Positions 15,011 to 24,454 of a stretch of 52,554 nt of DNA are shown one piece after another. The notes under the pieces are model-generated. The model had not been told where the DNA came from. It saw only the letters and a list, made by a program, of their open reading frames with translations, and did not search any database. This stretch comes from Paenibacillus sp. A3 (GTDB lineage: Bacteria > Bacillota > Bacilli > Paenibacillales > NBRC-103111), in NCBI RefSeq assembly GCF_001399685.1, contig NZ_JTHN01000069.1, positions 1-52,554 on the forward strand, in the 5' to 3' direction. The position numbers and the translations under genes were made by a program. Numbering within the stretch: position 1 is the first letter of the stretch; every line of letters starts with the position of its first letter.

Positions 15011-18000
15011 TTACATCTCTATTGTCGCCGGCTTCGAACCGTCGTCTGGTTTTTTTCGATTAAACCAACCGGAAATCCGGTTTTTCCAGTTCTCAATCAT
15101 TTCATAGACAATCGGCACGACGACCAGCGTGAGAATGGTCGAAGTCGTCAAACCGCCGATAACGACAACTGCAAGCCCTTTGGAAATCAAGGTGCCATGC
15201 GCAAATCCGAGCGCAAGCGGCAGCAGAGCCACGATCGTAGCCGCGGCGGTCATAATAATCGGACGCAGGCGGACCTTGCCCGCTTCCATCAGCGCGTGGC
15301 GCACCGTGTACCCTTCCTCCCGGAGCTGCTGCACACGTTCGAGCAATACGATGGCGTTCGTAACGACGATCCCGATCAGCATCAAAAAGCCAATCATCGA
15401 CGTGATATTAAGCGATTCCCTTGTGATGAGCAACGCCAGCAGACCGCCGATAGCCGCAAGCGGCAGCGAGAACAGAATGGCGAACGGCGCCGAGGCGTTG
15501 CCGAAGGCCAGCACCATGACCAGATACACGATAAATACCGCAACGCTCATCGCCATATACAGTTGACCGAAGTTTTCGTCGGTGTCCTTGTTGACTCCTC
15601 CGAGCTCACGGGTTACCCCCTCCGGGAGCTCAAGGGTCTTCAGAGCCTCGTTCACCTGGAGACTGACGCCGTTTTTGTTCGCGCTATTAATTTTCGCCGT
15701 GATCGAGACCTCTTGCTTTTGGGTTTTCCGGGAGATGCTCGCCGGAGCCTCCACCTCGCGGATTTTGGCCACTTCGTTCAAATAGACGGTTCCCGTCTTT
15801 GTAGAAATCGGAAGCCGGCCAAGCTTCTCCAGCGTATCTTTATCTTTTTTACTAAGCGAAACGGTCGTCTTGTACGTGACGTCGTCCAGCTTAACATCGC
15901 CGAGCTGCTGCTTCTGAACCCAGCCCCGCGCCGTTTCGCGGATCGTGCTAACATCCAAGCCGTACGTTCGCGCCTTTTTCTGGTCCACGACGATATCGAC
16001 TACGGTTTTGGCGTCGCTTAACGCGTCCTTCACTTCGTAAAGCTCCGGGAACTCCGCCAGCTTCTTCTTGACGATCCCCGCCGCAGCAATCAAATCCTTC
16101 TGATTGTTTCCGTACAAGGTGTACCCGAAGTCAGTCGTCGCCGGACCTCCTCCGCCGAGGGAAGAAGGGAGAACCTCGGAGCCCTTCGGCAGCTCGGCCA
16201 AAATCGCGTTCTTGAATTGATCCCTGACTTGATCGGGCTTCACGTTCTCGTTCATTTCCATAAAGAGCTGGAACGCATATGGCACCCGGTCGTTATTCAC
16301 TCCGTCTCCGCCGTTATATCCGACAAGCGCCTCCACGTAACGGAATACGGGATCGCCGTTCGAATCCTTGCTCTCCATCAGCATCTTTTCCAATTCCTTG
16401 GATTTGAGATCGGTCGCGGCATAGGAAGTCTCGTAGGGCAGCTTCACGGTATAATAAATATTGCGCGGTTGAGCGCCGCCCGGGAATAGCGCGATAGCCA
16501 AATTAGGTACGACGATGACAATCGAAAGGATAAACAGCAGGCCCGATATGAGCAGCGACTTGATCCTGTGCGTCAAAGACCACTCCAGAGCCGATTCGTA
16601 CATCGAGGTAAACCGGCCGACTTTCGTTTCGTCGTGCGCTTTGAACTTGCCCCGCAGCACCAGCAGCTTGGCAAGCATCGGAATGACGGTCAACGCCACC
16701 AATAACGAAGCCATCAAGGCAACGGCTATCGTAATGGCGAACGGCCGGAAAAATTCACCTACCATCCCGCTGACCATCCCGATCGGAGCGAATACGGCCA
16801 CGGTTGCAACTGTCGAGGACGTAATGGCCATGGCCACCTGCTTGGTCGCCATCAGGATGACCGATTCGTTGCGCTCCTGCGCTTTTTCCAGCGACGTATA
16901 GATATTCTCGATTACGACGATCGAATCGTCTACGACCCGTCCGACAGCGATGAACATGCCGCCGAGCGTCATCATATTGAGCGTGATGTTTAAATAATGC
17001 AGCAGCATCAGCGTGATCAGCATGGACAGCGGAATCGAGACGAGAACCACAAGCGTCATCCGGACGTTGCGCAGGAAGATGAGAATCATGAGCGAAGCAA
17101 GTATCGCCCCCATCACGCCTTCCCGCAGCATGCCGCTGATCGATTCCTTCACTTCGTCCGCCGTATTAAAGATCGAGCGGAAGGTGACGTTCGGCATCGT
17201 CGTCTTCCAATCGCTCATCAGCTTGTCAGCGGCATCCGAGAATTCCACAGCGTTCGCATCGCTTGTTTTAAACAAATGAATGCCAAGCGCTGCCTTGCCG
17301 TCGAGTCTGGCCATGAATTTGGATTCCGTCACAGCGGAAACTTTCGCCACCTGAGACAAGAGGACCGTTCCACCGGAGCTCACGGTCAGCTCCAGCTGTT
17401 CCACAGCATACAAGCTTTCCAAATCGCCGAATACGCGGGCCATCTTCTCGTTGCCGCTCAGCTCGACGGAGCCGATCGGTCCTTTGGACAGCGCGGATTC
17501 GATCGAAGCGGTCACCTGCGATGGCGTCAAGCCGAAGGCGCTCAGCGCGTCGGCATTAAGCTGAATGTCCATCGTCGTTTCCCGGTTGCCGATGGCCGTG
17601 ATATGGTCGATGCCTTTAATGCCTTCGAATCCCGGCTTGATCTTGTCCTTATACAGCTTGTCGAGCTCGGTTTGACTCACGCCTTCGTTCGCCGACACGA
17701 CCAGATAATAGGCCGGTGCCGACGAAAATCCGAACGTCATCGCCTTCGGTCTTTGTGCCGTAGAAGGCAAACTGACTTCCTGGAGCAAATTTTCAACTTC
17801 CCGCTTTTTCTTGTCCAGGTCCACCCCATGCTTGAATTTAACCTCAAGAAAAGAATTGTTGTCGTTTGAGGTCGAAGTCAGCAGTTCGAGGTCCGGCATA
17901 TTCGCCAGCTTATCCTCGATCGGCTTCGTCACGTTGTCCATTACATCCTTTGGCGAGCCAGGGTATGTGGTAGTAACAAAGACGCCCGGATAAGTGATAT

Positions 18001-18118
18001 TGGGATAGTTCTCCTTCTTCAGCTTCGTTGCCGAAAACATCCCGCCGCCGAGCAGCATGGCGACGATGATGATCACTGCCGCGACGTTCTTCATCGAAAA
18101 TTTAATCAGTCCGTTCAT
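15011..18118 (-). CDS. RND-family efflux transporter (AcrB/SwrC-like)
   Basis: Inner-membrane proton-driven pump of 1,035 residues, the normal length for the HAE-type RND family. Twelve membrane segments are arranged 1+6+5, with two large extracytoplasmic loops after helices 1 and 7 (YPGVFVTTTYPGSPKDVMDN, the usual porter-domain start). The proton-relay Asp pair is present in helix 4 (GRVVDDSIVVIEN). The chosen ATG at 18118 has GAGGAG closely upstream and gives the conserved N-terminus MNGLIKFSMKN; an in-frame start ten codons earlier looks spurious. Closest well-known relative by sequence style is Bacillus SwrC. Substrate unknown: surfactants, lipids or peptides are all possible. It begins a three-gene operon (pump, adaptor, secreted protein) and is separated from the upstream regulator/kinase by a terminator. 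Confidence 0.93.
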   Translation of the reverse strand: MNGLIKFSMKNVAAVIIIVAMLLGGGMFSATKLKKENYPNITYPGVFVTTTYPGSPKDVMDNVTKPIEDKLANMPDLELLTSTSNDNNSFLEVKFKHGVDLDKKKREVENLLQEVSLPSTAQRPKAMTFGFSSAPAYYLVVSANEGVSQTELDKLYKDKIKPGFEGIKGIDHITAIGNRETTMDIQLNADALSAFGLTPSQVTASIESALSKGPIGSVELSGNEKMARVFGDLESLYAVEQLELTVSSGGTVLLSQVAKVSAVTESKFMARLDGKAALGIHLFKTSDANAVEFSDAADKLMSDWKTTMPNVTFRSIFNTADEVKESISGMLREGVMGAILASLMILIFLRNVRMTLVVLVSIPLSMLITLMLLHYLNITLNMMTLGGMFIAVGRVVDDSIVVIENIYTSLEKAQERNESVILMATKQVAMAITSSTVATVAVFAPIGMVSGMVGEFFRPFAITIAVALMASLLVALTVIPMLAKLLVLRGKFKAHDETKVGRFTSMYESALEWSLTHRIKSLLISGLLFILSIVIVVPNLAIALFPGGAQPRNIYYTVKLPYETSYAATDLKSKELEKMLMESKDSNGDPVFRYVEALVGYNGGDGVNNDRVPYAFQLFMEMNENVKPDQVRDQFKNAILAELPKGSEVLPSSLGGGGPATTDFGYTLYGNNQKDLIAAAGIVKKKLAEFPELYEVKDALSDAKTVVDIVVDQKKARTYGLDVSTIRETARGWVQKQQLGDVKLDDVTYKTTVSLSKKDKDTLEKLGRLPISTKTGTVYLNEVAKIREVEAPASISRKTQKQEVSITAKINSANKNGVSLQVNEALKTLELPEGVTRELGGVNKDTDENFGQLYMAMSVAVFIVYLVMVLAFGNASAPFAILFSLPLAAIGGLLALLITRESLNITSMIGFLMLIGIVVTNAIVLLERVQQLREEGYTVRHALMEAGKVRLRPIIMTAAATIVALLPLALGFAHGTLISKGLAVVVIGGLTTSTILTLVVVPIVYEMIENWKNRISGWFNRKKPDDGSKPATIEM

Positions 18119-18201
18119 TCCACTCCTCGCTCCTTTATAAATGTCCATCCGATTCTGGAAAATACTTTACCTTGCAAATATGAACGGAGCGTGAACCGGA
18201 C

Positions 18202-18235
18202 AAAAAAAAGATCAACCCGATTTGGATTGATCTTT
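18202..18235 (-). terminator. Intrinsic terminator between kinase and RND operon
   Basis: On the minus strand, AAAGATCAA (18227-18235) and TTGATCTTT (18207-18215) form a 9-bp stem with an 11-base loop, followed by TTTTT. It ends the regulator/kinase transcript, so the pump operon needs its own promoter in 18119-18201, or read-through. Confidence 0.88.
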
Positions 18236-18241
18236 GAGCTG

Positions 18242-19627
18242 TTATTTCTTATCCGGGGCGTGACGCTTGCCGGAGAAGCTGGGTAGCGTAACCGTAAAGA
18301 CGGTGCCCTGCCCGGGCTTGCTGCGCACCTCGATCGTGCCGTGATGCAGATCGACGATCTTTTTCACGATGGCAAGTCCAAGTCCGCTGCCGCTTTTCTC
18401 CCGGTTCCTAGCCCGGTCCGCCTTATAAAACCGGTCAAAAATGCGGGCCTGATCCTCCTCGGAGATCCCAATGCCCGTATCGCCGATCCGGACCTGAATC
18501 CGGTCGGTGGCCGGAAGAAGCCGCACTCTGACCATGCCGCCCTCCGGCGTGAACTTCAAGCTGTTGGTGATCAGATTCATCCACACTTGGCTGAGCTGAT
18601 CCGCATCGGCATAAATTTTCGCCGAGGGCAGCCTTAAATCAAGCTCCAGCTTTTTGGCCGACCAGATTGGCTCTGTGGCTACGATGACACTGCGAAGCTG
18701 CTCATCCAGCGCATACGTCGTAGGGTGAAACGGATGATGCTCCGATTCAAGCGAAGCGAGCTTGAGCAAATTCTCGCTGAGCCGGGACAACCGTTCCGCC
18801 TCCGTCTGAATGATCTCCAGATATTTCCGGCGTTCCTCCTCCGACATCGCCTTCTCCCGCAGCAGCTTGGAAAATCCGGCGATCGACGTAAGCGGAGACT
18901 GAATCTCGTGCGAGACATTGGACACGAAATCCTGCCGCATCCGCTCCATCTGCTTAAGCTCTCCGGCCATCTCGGTGAAGCTTTGGGCAAGCTCGCCCAG
19001 TTCGTCCTTGCGAAATTTCCAATCGAAGCCGATATTGAAATCGCCCTTGGCCATCCGCCTGGCCGCTTTGGTCATGCGCTTGATCGGTTTGACCAAATAA
19101 CGGCCGGCCACCATGATGAAGACGCTGCCGATAATCAAGGCGTTGATCAGCGAGATGTTCAAATAGCTTTGCAGGAGCCGGTCGGACTTGTTCGAGGCCG
19201 GCTGCAAAAACATCGCATACGAATGCCCTTGGATCTTCACCGGGTAACCCAGTATGCTGACATCCATACTCGACTCGTTCCAAAGCTGTTCCCCGTGCAG
19301 CACCTGAGCAATTTCTTGCGGAGTAATGACCTTTCTCGTCTCGACGTCGGTATATCCGTATAACGCTTCTTTGCCTGCCTCGTCATATACCCTGATGAAG
19401 AAAGGCTTGGCAAGCTTGCGGTTAAGCATGTACGAGTCGAAATCGACATTATCCGTCGCTTTATAGGTATCGATCAAATCTTGCGCCACCAGCCTCATGT
19501 CATCCCGAAGCTGCGCGTTCAGCCTCTCCGAGAAAATGAAACCCATGATCACAAAGGCCACGACCAATCCGAAGATGACCGCCGCCAAATAAACGAGCAC
19601 CATCCGCGTGTAAAGCGTCTTGATCAT
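18242..19627 (-). CDS. Membrane sensor histidine kinase (HAMP, HisKA)
   Basis: Kinase of 461 residues. Two membrane helices (VLVYLAAVIFGLVVAFVIMG at about 10-30, and LINALIIGSVFIMVAGRYLV) enclose an extracytoplasmic sensor of about 130 residues. A HAMP domain follows, then the HisKA box VSNVSHEIQSPLTSIAGF (His near 238) and a HATPase with NLITNSLKFTPEGG, GDTGIGI and SGLGLAI. The Gln-Ser in SHEIQSPL is seen in a subset of Bacillota envelope-stress kinases. Its ATG overlaps the regulator stop as ATGA, so the two are translationally coupled. Likely controls the RND operon directly downstream and/or the SLH phosphoesterase on the other side, by position only. Confidence 0.92.
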   Translation of the reverse strand: MIKTLYTRMVLVYLAAVIFGLVVAFVIMGFIFSERLNAQLRDDMRLVAQDLIDTYKATDNVDFDSYMLNRKLAKPFFIRVYDEAGKEALYGYTDVETRKVITPQEIAQVLHGEQLWNESSMDVSILGYPVKIQGHSYAMFLQPASNKSDRLLQSYLNISLINALIIGSVFIMVAGRYLVKPIKRMTKAARRMAKGDFNIGFDWKFRKDELGELAQSFTEMAGELKQMERMRQDFVSNVSHEIQSPLTSIAGFSKLLREKAMSEEERRKYLEIIQTEAERLSRLSENLLKLASLESEHHPFHPTTYALDEQLRSVIVATEPIWSAKKLELDLRLPSAKIYADADQLSQVWMNLITNSLKFTPEGGMVRVRLLPATDRIQVRIGDTGIGISEEDQARIFDRFYKADRARNREKSGSGLGLAIVKKIVDLHHGTIEVRSKPGQGTVFTVTLPSFSGKRHAPDKK

Positions 19628-20301
19628 CCGCTCACCTCAAGCTTGTAGCCAAGTCCCCGGATGGTGCGGATGGTGAAGCTGTCCGTCTCGTCCGCAAACC
19701 GTTCTCTGAGCCGCTTGATATGAACGTCCACGGTACGGTCGTCTCCTTCGTAATCGTGCCCCCAGATTTGTTCGATAAGCTGGTTCCTCGTGAAAATTTG
19801 GTTCGGATGGCTCGCCAGCTTGTAGAGCAGCTCAAATTCTTTGAGCGGAAGCGTCAGCTTCTCGTCGCCTTTCAGAACCTCATGGCTTTTCTTGTTCAGC
19901 TCGATCCGGCCGAATTGCACGGTATCCGACGCATGGATCCGGTATCGCTTCAGCAGCGCCTTCACCCGCACGACCAGTTCCAGCGGATCGAACGGCTTGA
20001 CCAAATAATCGTCCGTTCCCAGCTCGAAGCCCTTGACCTTGTCTCCCGTCTCGCCCTTGGCGGTTACCATCAGAAGCGGAAGGTCCGTTTGCTGCATCCG
20101 AATATGACGGCTCAGCTCCCAGCCGTCCATAAACGGCATCATAATGTCGAGAATGACCAGATCTACCCGGTTCTCCTGCAGCAGCTTCCATGCGTCCTGC
20201 CCGTTCTCCGCCTCCAGCAGGCGGTAGCCCTCCTCGCGCAGACTGACTCGGATCAGCTCCCGAATATGCCGGTCGTCATCCACGATCAATACGGTAATCA
20301 T
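19624..20301 (-). CDS. OmpR/PhoB-family response regulator
   Basis: Regulator of 225 residues from the ATG at 20301 (MITVLIVDDDRHIREL), with a purine-rich GGGGGGAC before it; an in-frame start 26 codons upstream does not fit the family. The receiver domain has Asp52 (VILDIMMPFMDG) and Lys in YLVKPFDPLEL; the winged helix has LPLKEFELLYKLASHPNQIF and DRTVDVHIKRLRERF. Overlaps its kinase by four bases. Divergent from the SLH phosphoesterase; the shared 195-base spacer contains 11-bp-phased direct repeats typical of OmpR-family binding, so autoregulation and control of the divergent gene are plausible. Confidence 0.92.
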   Translation of the reverse strand: MITVLIVDDDRHIRELIRVSLREEGYRLLEAENGQDAWKLLQENRVDLVILDIMMPFMDGWELSRHIRMQQTDLPLLMVTAKGETGDKVKGFELGTDDYLVKPFDPLELVVRVKALLKRYRIHASDTVQFGRIELNKKSHEVLKGDEKLTLPLKEFELLYKLASHPNQIFTRNQLIEQIWGHDYEGDDRTVDVHIKRLRERFADETDSFTIRTIRGLGYKLEVSG

Positions 20302-20391
20302 CAACAGTCCCCCCAAAAACCGAAAAATCCGGTAAATCACAGTACCTTCATGATAATGGACCCGCAGGCCGTATTTCAAGCAAACCTATTC

Positions 20392-20430
20392 TAAACAAAA
20401 CTTTAAAAACCAATTAACACTTGACGAACA
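20392..20430 (+). promoter_or_regulatory. Four 11-bp-phased TTAACA-like hexamers (Pho-box-like)
   Basis: TAAACA at 20392, TTAAAA at 20403, TTAACA at 20414 and CGAACA at 20425 are spaced exactly 11 bases apart. Matches to TTAACA are 5, 5, 6 and 4 of 6. Repeats of this hexamer with five-base spacers are the binding site of Bacillus PhoP. The block covers roughly -65 to -27 of the predicted promoter, where PhoP-type activators bind. It could equally be the site of the adjacent OmpR-type regulator. Confidence 0.5.
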
Positions 20431-20450
20431 GTTCTTTTTTAAACTAGAAA
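20421..20450 (+). promoter_or_regulatory. Promoter of the SLH metallophosphoesterase gene
   Basis: TTGACG (20421-20426) and TAGAAA (20445-20450) with an 18-base spacer. The -10 is weak (4 of 6), as expected for an activator-dependent promoter. Predicted start near 20457, about 40 bases before the ATG at 20496. Confidence 0.5.
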
Positions 20451-20495
20451 AGGTTGCCATCTATAACCCAAGATACCGTTAAAGGAGCGAACACG

Positions 20496-23400
20496 ATGTT
20501 AACCCGATTTGTAAGAAAAAGCGGTAAACTGCTGGCGCTGATCAGTGCTGCCGTCATGCTGGTGACAGCCGTTCTCGTACCGGCCGCAAGCCAGTCGGCA
20601 TTAGCCGCAAGCGCGCCATCCGCGGGAAGCTTCCAGCTTGCCGTTCTTCCCGACACGCAAATGTATGCCCGTTACAAAAAAGAAATTTTCTTGTCGCAAA
20701 CCGAGTGGATCGCAAAAAATCAGTTCAACGAACGCATTGCATTCACAGCCCACGTCGGCGATATCGTGGACAGAAGAAATCAAGATTACGAATGGCAGGC
20801 TGCCGACGAGGCGATGAAATGGCTCGACAAATACCACGTTCCTTACGGCTATGTGGCCGGAAATCACGATATTAACGAATGGCAATGGGATGACCAGCGC
20901 AATAACAACGCCGAGAAATTTATGCAGTATTTTAACCCTGCGACCCGCATGTCTGGCAGCCCGGGCTTCGGCGGCGTGTCCCCGAGCGGATATTGCTCCT
21001 ACTACACCTTTGAAGCGGCCGGCAAAAAATTTCTCGCTCTCTTCCTGGACTGGCGTACCTCCGATGCGTCCATTCAATGGGCGCAGCAAGTCATTGACGC
21101 TCACCCGGATCTTCCTGTCATTTTGATCACTCACCAGCTGCTGAACATTGCCGAGGACGGAAAAACGGCCTTCATTACGGCAGAGCACGGCCAAGGCTTG
21201 TGGGACAAGCTGATTAAGAAGAACGATCAAATTTTCCTGACGGTGAACGGACATCATCACGGGGCCGCCCATATGGTGAAACCGAACGACAACGGGAAAG
21301 ACGTGCTCATGATGGTCGTGGATTACCAAGGCGGCTACATGGGCGGCAACGGCTGGATGCGGATGCTCAATATCGATTTGAAAGGCAACCAAATCAAAGC
21401 TTACTCCTTCTCTCCCTGGGTGATGAACATCCCCGAAGAAGAGCGGGACGAATTCGATATGGAACGTTTGACCGACGCAAACAACGAATTTACCGTATCC
21501 ATGAACTTCGAGCAGCGATTCGGCTCCTTCTGGGGATCGCAGAATAAAGTTCCGATCGCCAAAAATGTCGATTTCGATACGCTCCAGGACAAACCGGTCA
21601 GCGGCAAGCTGAAAGGGGCCGATGCCGATTTCGATACGCTCACTTACCGCATCGGCAGTCAGGGGTCCAAAGGCACGGCGACGATTACCGATCCCGTATC
21701 CGGCGCCTTCACCTACACACCGAATGCCGGTCAAACCGGGATGGATACGTTTACTTATGTGGTCAATGACGGGAAAGCCGACTCCCCTCCCGGGACGGTA
21801 TCCGTTCGTATCAAAAATCCCGACGAAACGAATCAAGGTACGGTCGCCCATTGGCGTATGGAAAGCGACCAAACGGTCGAGGGACAGCCGCTCCCTGACG
21901 GTATCACGGTCGTGAAAGATCTGTCCGGCAATCATAACGATCTATATCGTCATAATGTCGGAAACAGCAAGCCGGGAGACTTGGTCTGGTCCTCGGATGC
22001 GCCGTTCAAAAGTCAAAGCAAGGCCAGCATTCGCCTTTTCGGCGACAAATCTCAAGGCAAAGCTTCCTATCTGAAAACCGCCGATCAGGCGGCCATCAAT
22101 AACATGACGTTCGAACAAGGCTACACCATCGAAGCATACGTCAAGCTGGCTCCCGACTTCGATAAGGACAAGCATGGATGGATGGGTATTCTGGCCCGCG
22201 ACGAAACCGGAGCCAACGCCGGCAAAACAGGCGGCGACCCCGCCGAGCCGACGGCCTCGCTGGCAATTTCCACGTTGAAAGAGATGCAGTGGGCCGTTTA
22301 CCCGCAGAACATCAACGATACGGTGACCAACTGGTCGGGCGAGCTTTTCTTCAAGTGGTACCATGTTGCCGTGGTCAATGACGGTCAGACGACGAAAATG
22401 TACATCGACGGAGCTCCCGTGCTGCGCAACCCGGACGGCAATCCGGTAGGAATTGCGACGGCAGGCAAGCCGTGGACTATCGGCTCCGGTCATTATGATA
22501 ATGTGCACGAGCTTTCCTTCAACGGCTGGATCAGCGAGATTCGCATTACGGACCACGCTTTAAAAAGCAACGAGTTTCTCATGGTGCAAAATCAGACACC
22601 GGTCGCAGAGAACGCGTCCATCAGCGCCGATCAGGATAAGTCTGCCTCAGGGAACATGAAAGCTACCGATCCGGACGGCGATAAGCTGACCTACAGTATC
22701 GTTAACAAGCCGGCCAAAGGGGTAGTCACCGTTACAGACGAGGTTTACGGCGCATTTACGTATACGCCGAATCCTGGCGCAACTGGCACCGACTCTTTTA
22801 CGTTTAAAGCCAGCGACGGTAAAGCCATGTCCAACGAAGCGACCGTAACCGTCGACATCCGGACGAATCACGCGCCGAAAGCAGAAAACGCCATGTATAC
22901 CGTTATCGCAAGCGGACAGCTAAGCGGTAAGCTGGCTGCTGCGGATGCGGACAGTCAAGACAAGCTGACCTATTCGATCGTTAGCCAGCCGACCAAAGGC
23001 ACGCTCACACTTGAAAACGCCGTTCTCGGAACGTTTGCGTATAAACCGAATCCGGCGGCTGCAGGCATCGATTCCTTCGTTTTCCGGGCACACGACGGCA
23101 AAACGAACTCAAACGATGCGCTCGTCGTTATCGACATCGAGAAGCAGACCGATGGCAGCGGCAACCGTAAACCAACCGCAGAATACATGACATTCAAGAC
23201 GAATGAAAGCTTGTCGCTTCAAGGAAAGCTGATGGCCGCCGATCCGGACGGCGATCCGCTCTTCTACCGTATCGTGAAGCAGGGGGCTAAGGGAACGGCG
23301 GCGATAACGGATTCCGTATACGGAGCTTTTACTTACGCTCCGAATCCGAAGCAATCCGGAAGCGACATGTTCACGTATGAAATCAGCGACGGCAAGGGCG

Positions 23401-24428
23401 GCACAGATGAAGCTGCCGTCGTCATCGAAATTAAGCCTAACCAATCGCCGAAGGCAGACAACGTTACTTACACCACGAACCAAGGCGTTGCGTTAAACGG
23501 CGAGTTCAAAGCAACCGACGGCGATCAAAACCGGCTTACGTATTCGATTGCCAAAGAAGCGGACATGGGAACCGTAACCGTTACGGATGCGACCTACGGC
23601 AAATTCACGTACAAGCCGAAACCGGGTCAAACGGGGACCGACGTGTTCCACTATAAAGTAACCGACGGCTTGGCCGAAGCTTCGGCCACTGTCACGATTA
23701 CGATCACGGAGCCTGACTCGGACAGCGGTTCCTCCCCGGCTCCGAGCACTGGCAGCGGAACGAACACAGGAAGCGGCAGTACTGGCGGAGGCGGTGGCGC
23801 TCCGGGAACGAAGCCGAGTACGGACAAGCCGTCCGATGAAGTAAAGCCGGGTAAAGGCGCTGGCACGAATACGGGGAACAACAACGGTTCCGTTCCTGCC
23901 GTAACCTTCAATGACATGAACGCCCATTGGGCGAATGAGGCGGTCGGTAAGCTGAGCACGATGAAGCTGTTCGACGGTTTTCCCGACGGCTCCTTCAAGC
24001 CGGAGCAAGCTATGACCCGGGCGGAATTCATTACCGTCATCGTTCGGGCTTTGAAATTAAACGCGAACTCGCAGGCGGCATTCTCGGACACCAGCAGCCA
24101 TTGGGCCAGCCAAGCGATTGCAGCCGCCGTCGCCAAGGGCGTCGTCGACGGATTCGGGGACCAATTCAAACCGGACCAGCCGATTACGCGAGAGCAAATG
24201 GCCGTCATTCTGGTGCGTGCCTTCGGACTACACGCTAACGGAGCCGAAGCAAAGCTTTCGGATAGCTCGGCTATCTCCGAGTGGGCCCAATCGGCAGTTT
24301 CGACTTTGATAAATCAAAAGCTCATTCAAGGATACAATGACGGCTCCTTCCAACCGAAGCGTGCCGCCACAAGGGCTGAAGTCGCCACGATGCTGCTGCG
24401 CCTGCTCGAATTCAAAGCACAGCCATAA
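20496..24428 (+). CDS. SLH-anchored metallophosphoesterase with cadherin-like repeats and a LamG domain
   Basis: Surface protein of 1,310 residues. A signal peptide (LLALISAAVMLVTAVLVPAA, cleavage near ALA-A) precedes a calcineurin-like phosphoesterase domain with the metal motifs in order: VLPDTQ (Asp near 53), GDIVD (88-92), GNHD (122-125), THQ (about 208) and GHHHGAAH (about 255). Then come one cadherin/VCBS-like repeat (GAFTYTPNAGQTGMDTFTY), a LamG/concanavalin-like domain of about 250 residues (VAHWRME to WISEIRITDHAL), and four further copies of the same repeat (GAFTYTPNPGATGTDSFTF and relatives, each about 90 residues). A Ser/Gly/Thr/Pro linker leads to three SLH motifs (HWANEAVGKLS, HWASQAIAAAV, EWAQSAVSTLI) that bind secondary cell-wall polymer. 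AAAGGAG lies eight bases before the chosen ATG. Likely an extracellular phosphodiesterase or phosphatase; substrate unknown. Confidence 0.92.
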   Translation: MLTRFVRKSGKLLALISAAVMLVTAVLVPAASQSALAASAPSAGSFQLAVLPDTQMYARYKKEIFLSQTEWIAKNQFNERIAFTAHVGDIVDRRNQDYEWQAADEAMKWLDKYHVPYGYVAGNHDINEWQWDDQRNNNAEKFMQYFNPATRMSGSPGFGGVSPSGYCSYYTFEAAGKKFLALFLDWRTSDASIQWAQQVIDAHPDLPVILITHQLLNIAEDGKTAFITAEHGQGLWDKLIKKNDQIFLTVNGHHHGAAHMVKPNDNGKDVLMMVVDYQGGYMGGNGWMRMLNIDLKGNQIKAYSFSPWVMNIPEEERDEFDMERLTDANNEFTVSMNFEQRFGSFWGSQNKVPIAKNVDFDTLQDKPVSGKLKGADADFDTLTYRIGSQGSKGTATITDPVSGAFTYTPNAGQTGMDTFTYVVNDGKADSPPGTVSVRIKNPDETNQGTVAHWRMESDQTVEGQPLPDGITVVKDLSGNHNDLYRHNVGNSKPGDLVWSSDAPFKSQSKASIRLFGDKSQGKASYLKTADQAAINNMTFEQGYTIEAYVKLAPDFDKDKHGWMGILARDETGANAGKTGGDPAEPTASLAISTLKEMQWAVYPQNINDTVTNWSGELFFKWYHVAVVNDGQTTKMYIDGAPVLRNPDGNPVGIATAGKPWTIGSGHYDNVHELSFNGWISEIRITDHALKSNEFLMVQNQTPVAENASISADQDKSASGNMKATDPDGDKLTYSIVNKPAKGVVTVTDEVYGAFTYTPNPGATGTDSFTFKASDGKAMSNEATVTVDIRTNHAPKAENAMYTVIASGQLSGKLAAADADSQDKLTYSIVSQPTKGTLTLENAVLGTFAYKPNPAAAGIDSFVFRAHDGKTNSNDALVVIDIEKQTDGSGNRKPTAEYMTFKTNESLSLQGKLMAADPDGDPLFYRIVKQGAKGTAAITDSVYGAFTYAPNPKQSGSDMFTYEISDGKGGTDEAAVVIEIKPNQSPKADNVTYTTNQGVALNGEFKATDGDQNRLTYSIAKEADMGTVTVTDATYGKFTYKPKPGQTGTDVFHYKVTDGLAEASATVTITITEPDSDSGSSPAPSTGSGTNTGSGSTGGGGGAPGTKPSTDKPSDEVKPGKGAGTNTGNNNGSVPAVTFNDMNAHWANEAVGKLSTMKLFDGFPDGSFKPEQAMTRAEFITVIVRALKLNANSQAAFSDTSSHWASQAIAAAVAKGVVDGFGDQFKPDQPITREQMAVILVRAFGLHANGAEAKLSDSSAISEWAQSAVSTLINQKLIQGYNDGSFQPKRAATRAEVATMLLRLLEFKAQP

Positions 24429-24436
24429 AAGAAAAA

Positions 24437-24454
24437 GATCGCCCCTCGGGCGAT
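24437..24454 (-). terminator. Left hairpin flanking repeat copy A
   Basis: ATCGCCC/GGGCGAT with a three-base loop, identical over 18 bases to the hairpin at 24671-24688. The T run is on the minus-strand side (five A at 24432-24436), so it would terminate prkA; the plus side runs into repeat copy A instead of T residues. Confidence 0.65.

Noticed and set aside
20601..21935. Long minus-strand ORF of 444 codons inside the SLH phosphoesterase gene
   Set aside because: It is antisense to a clear phosphoesterase domain, has no ribosome site and no recognisable motifs; a by-product of codon bias.
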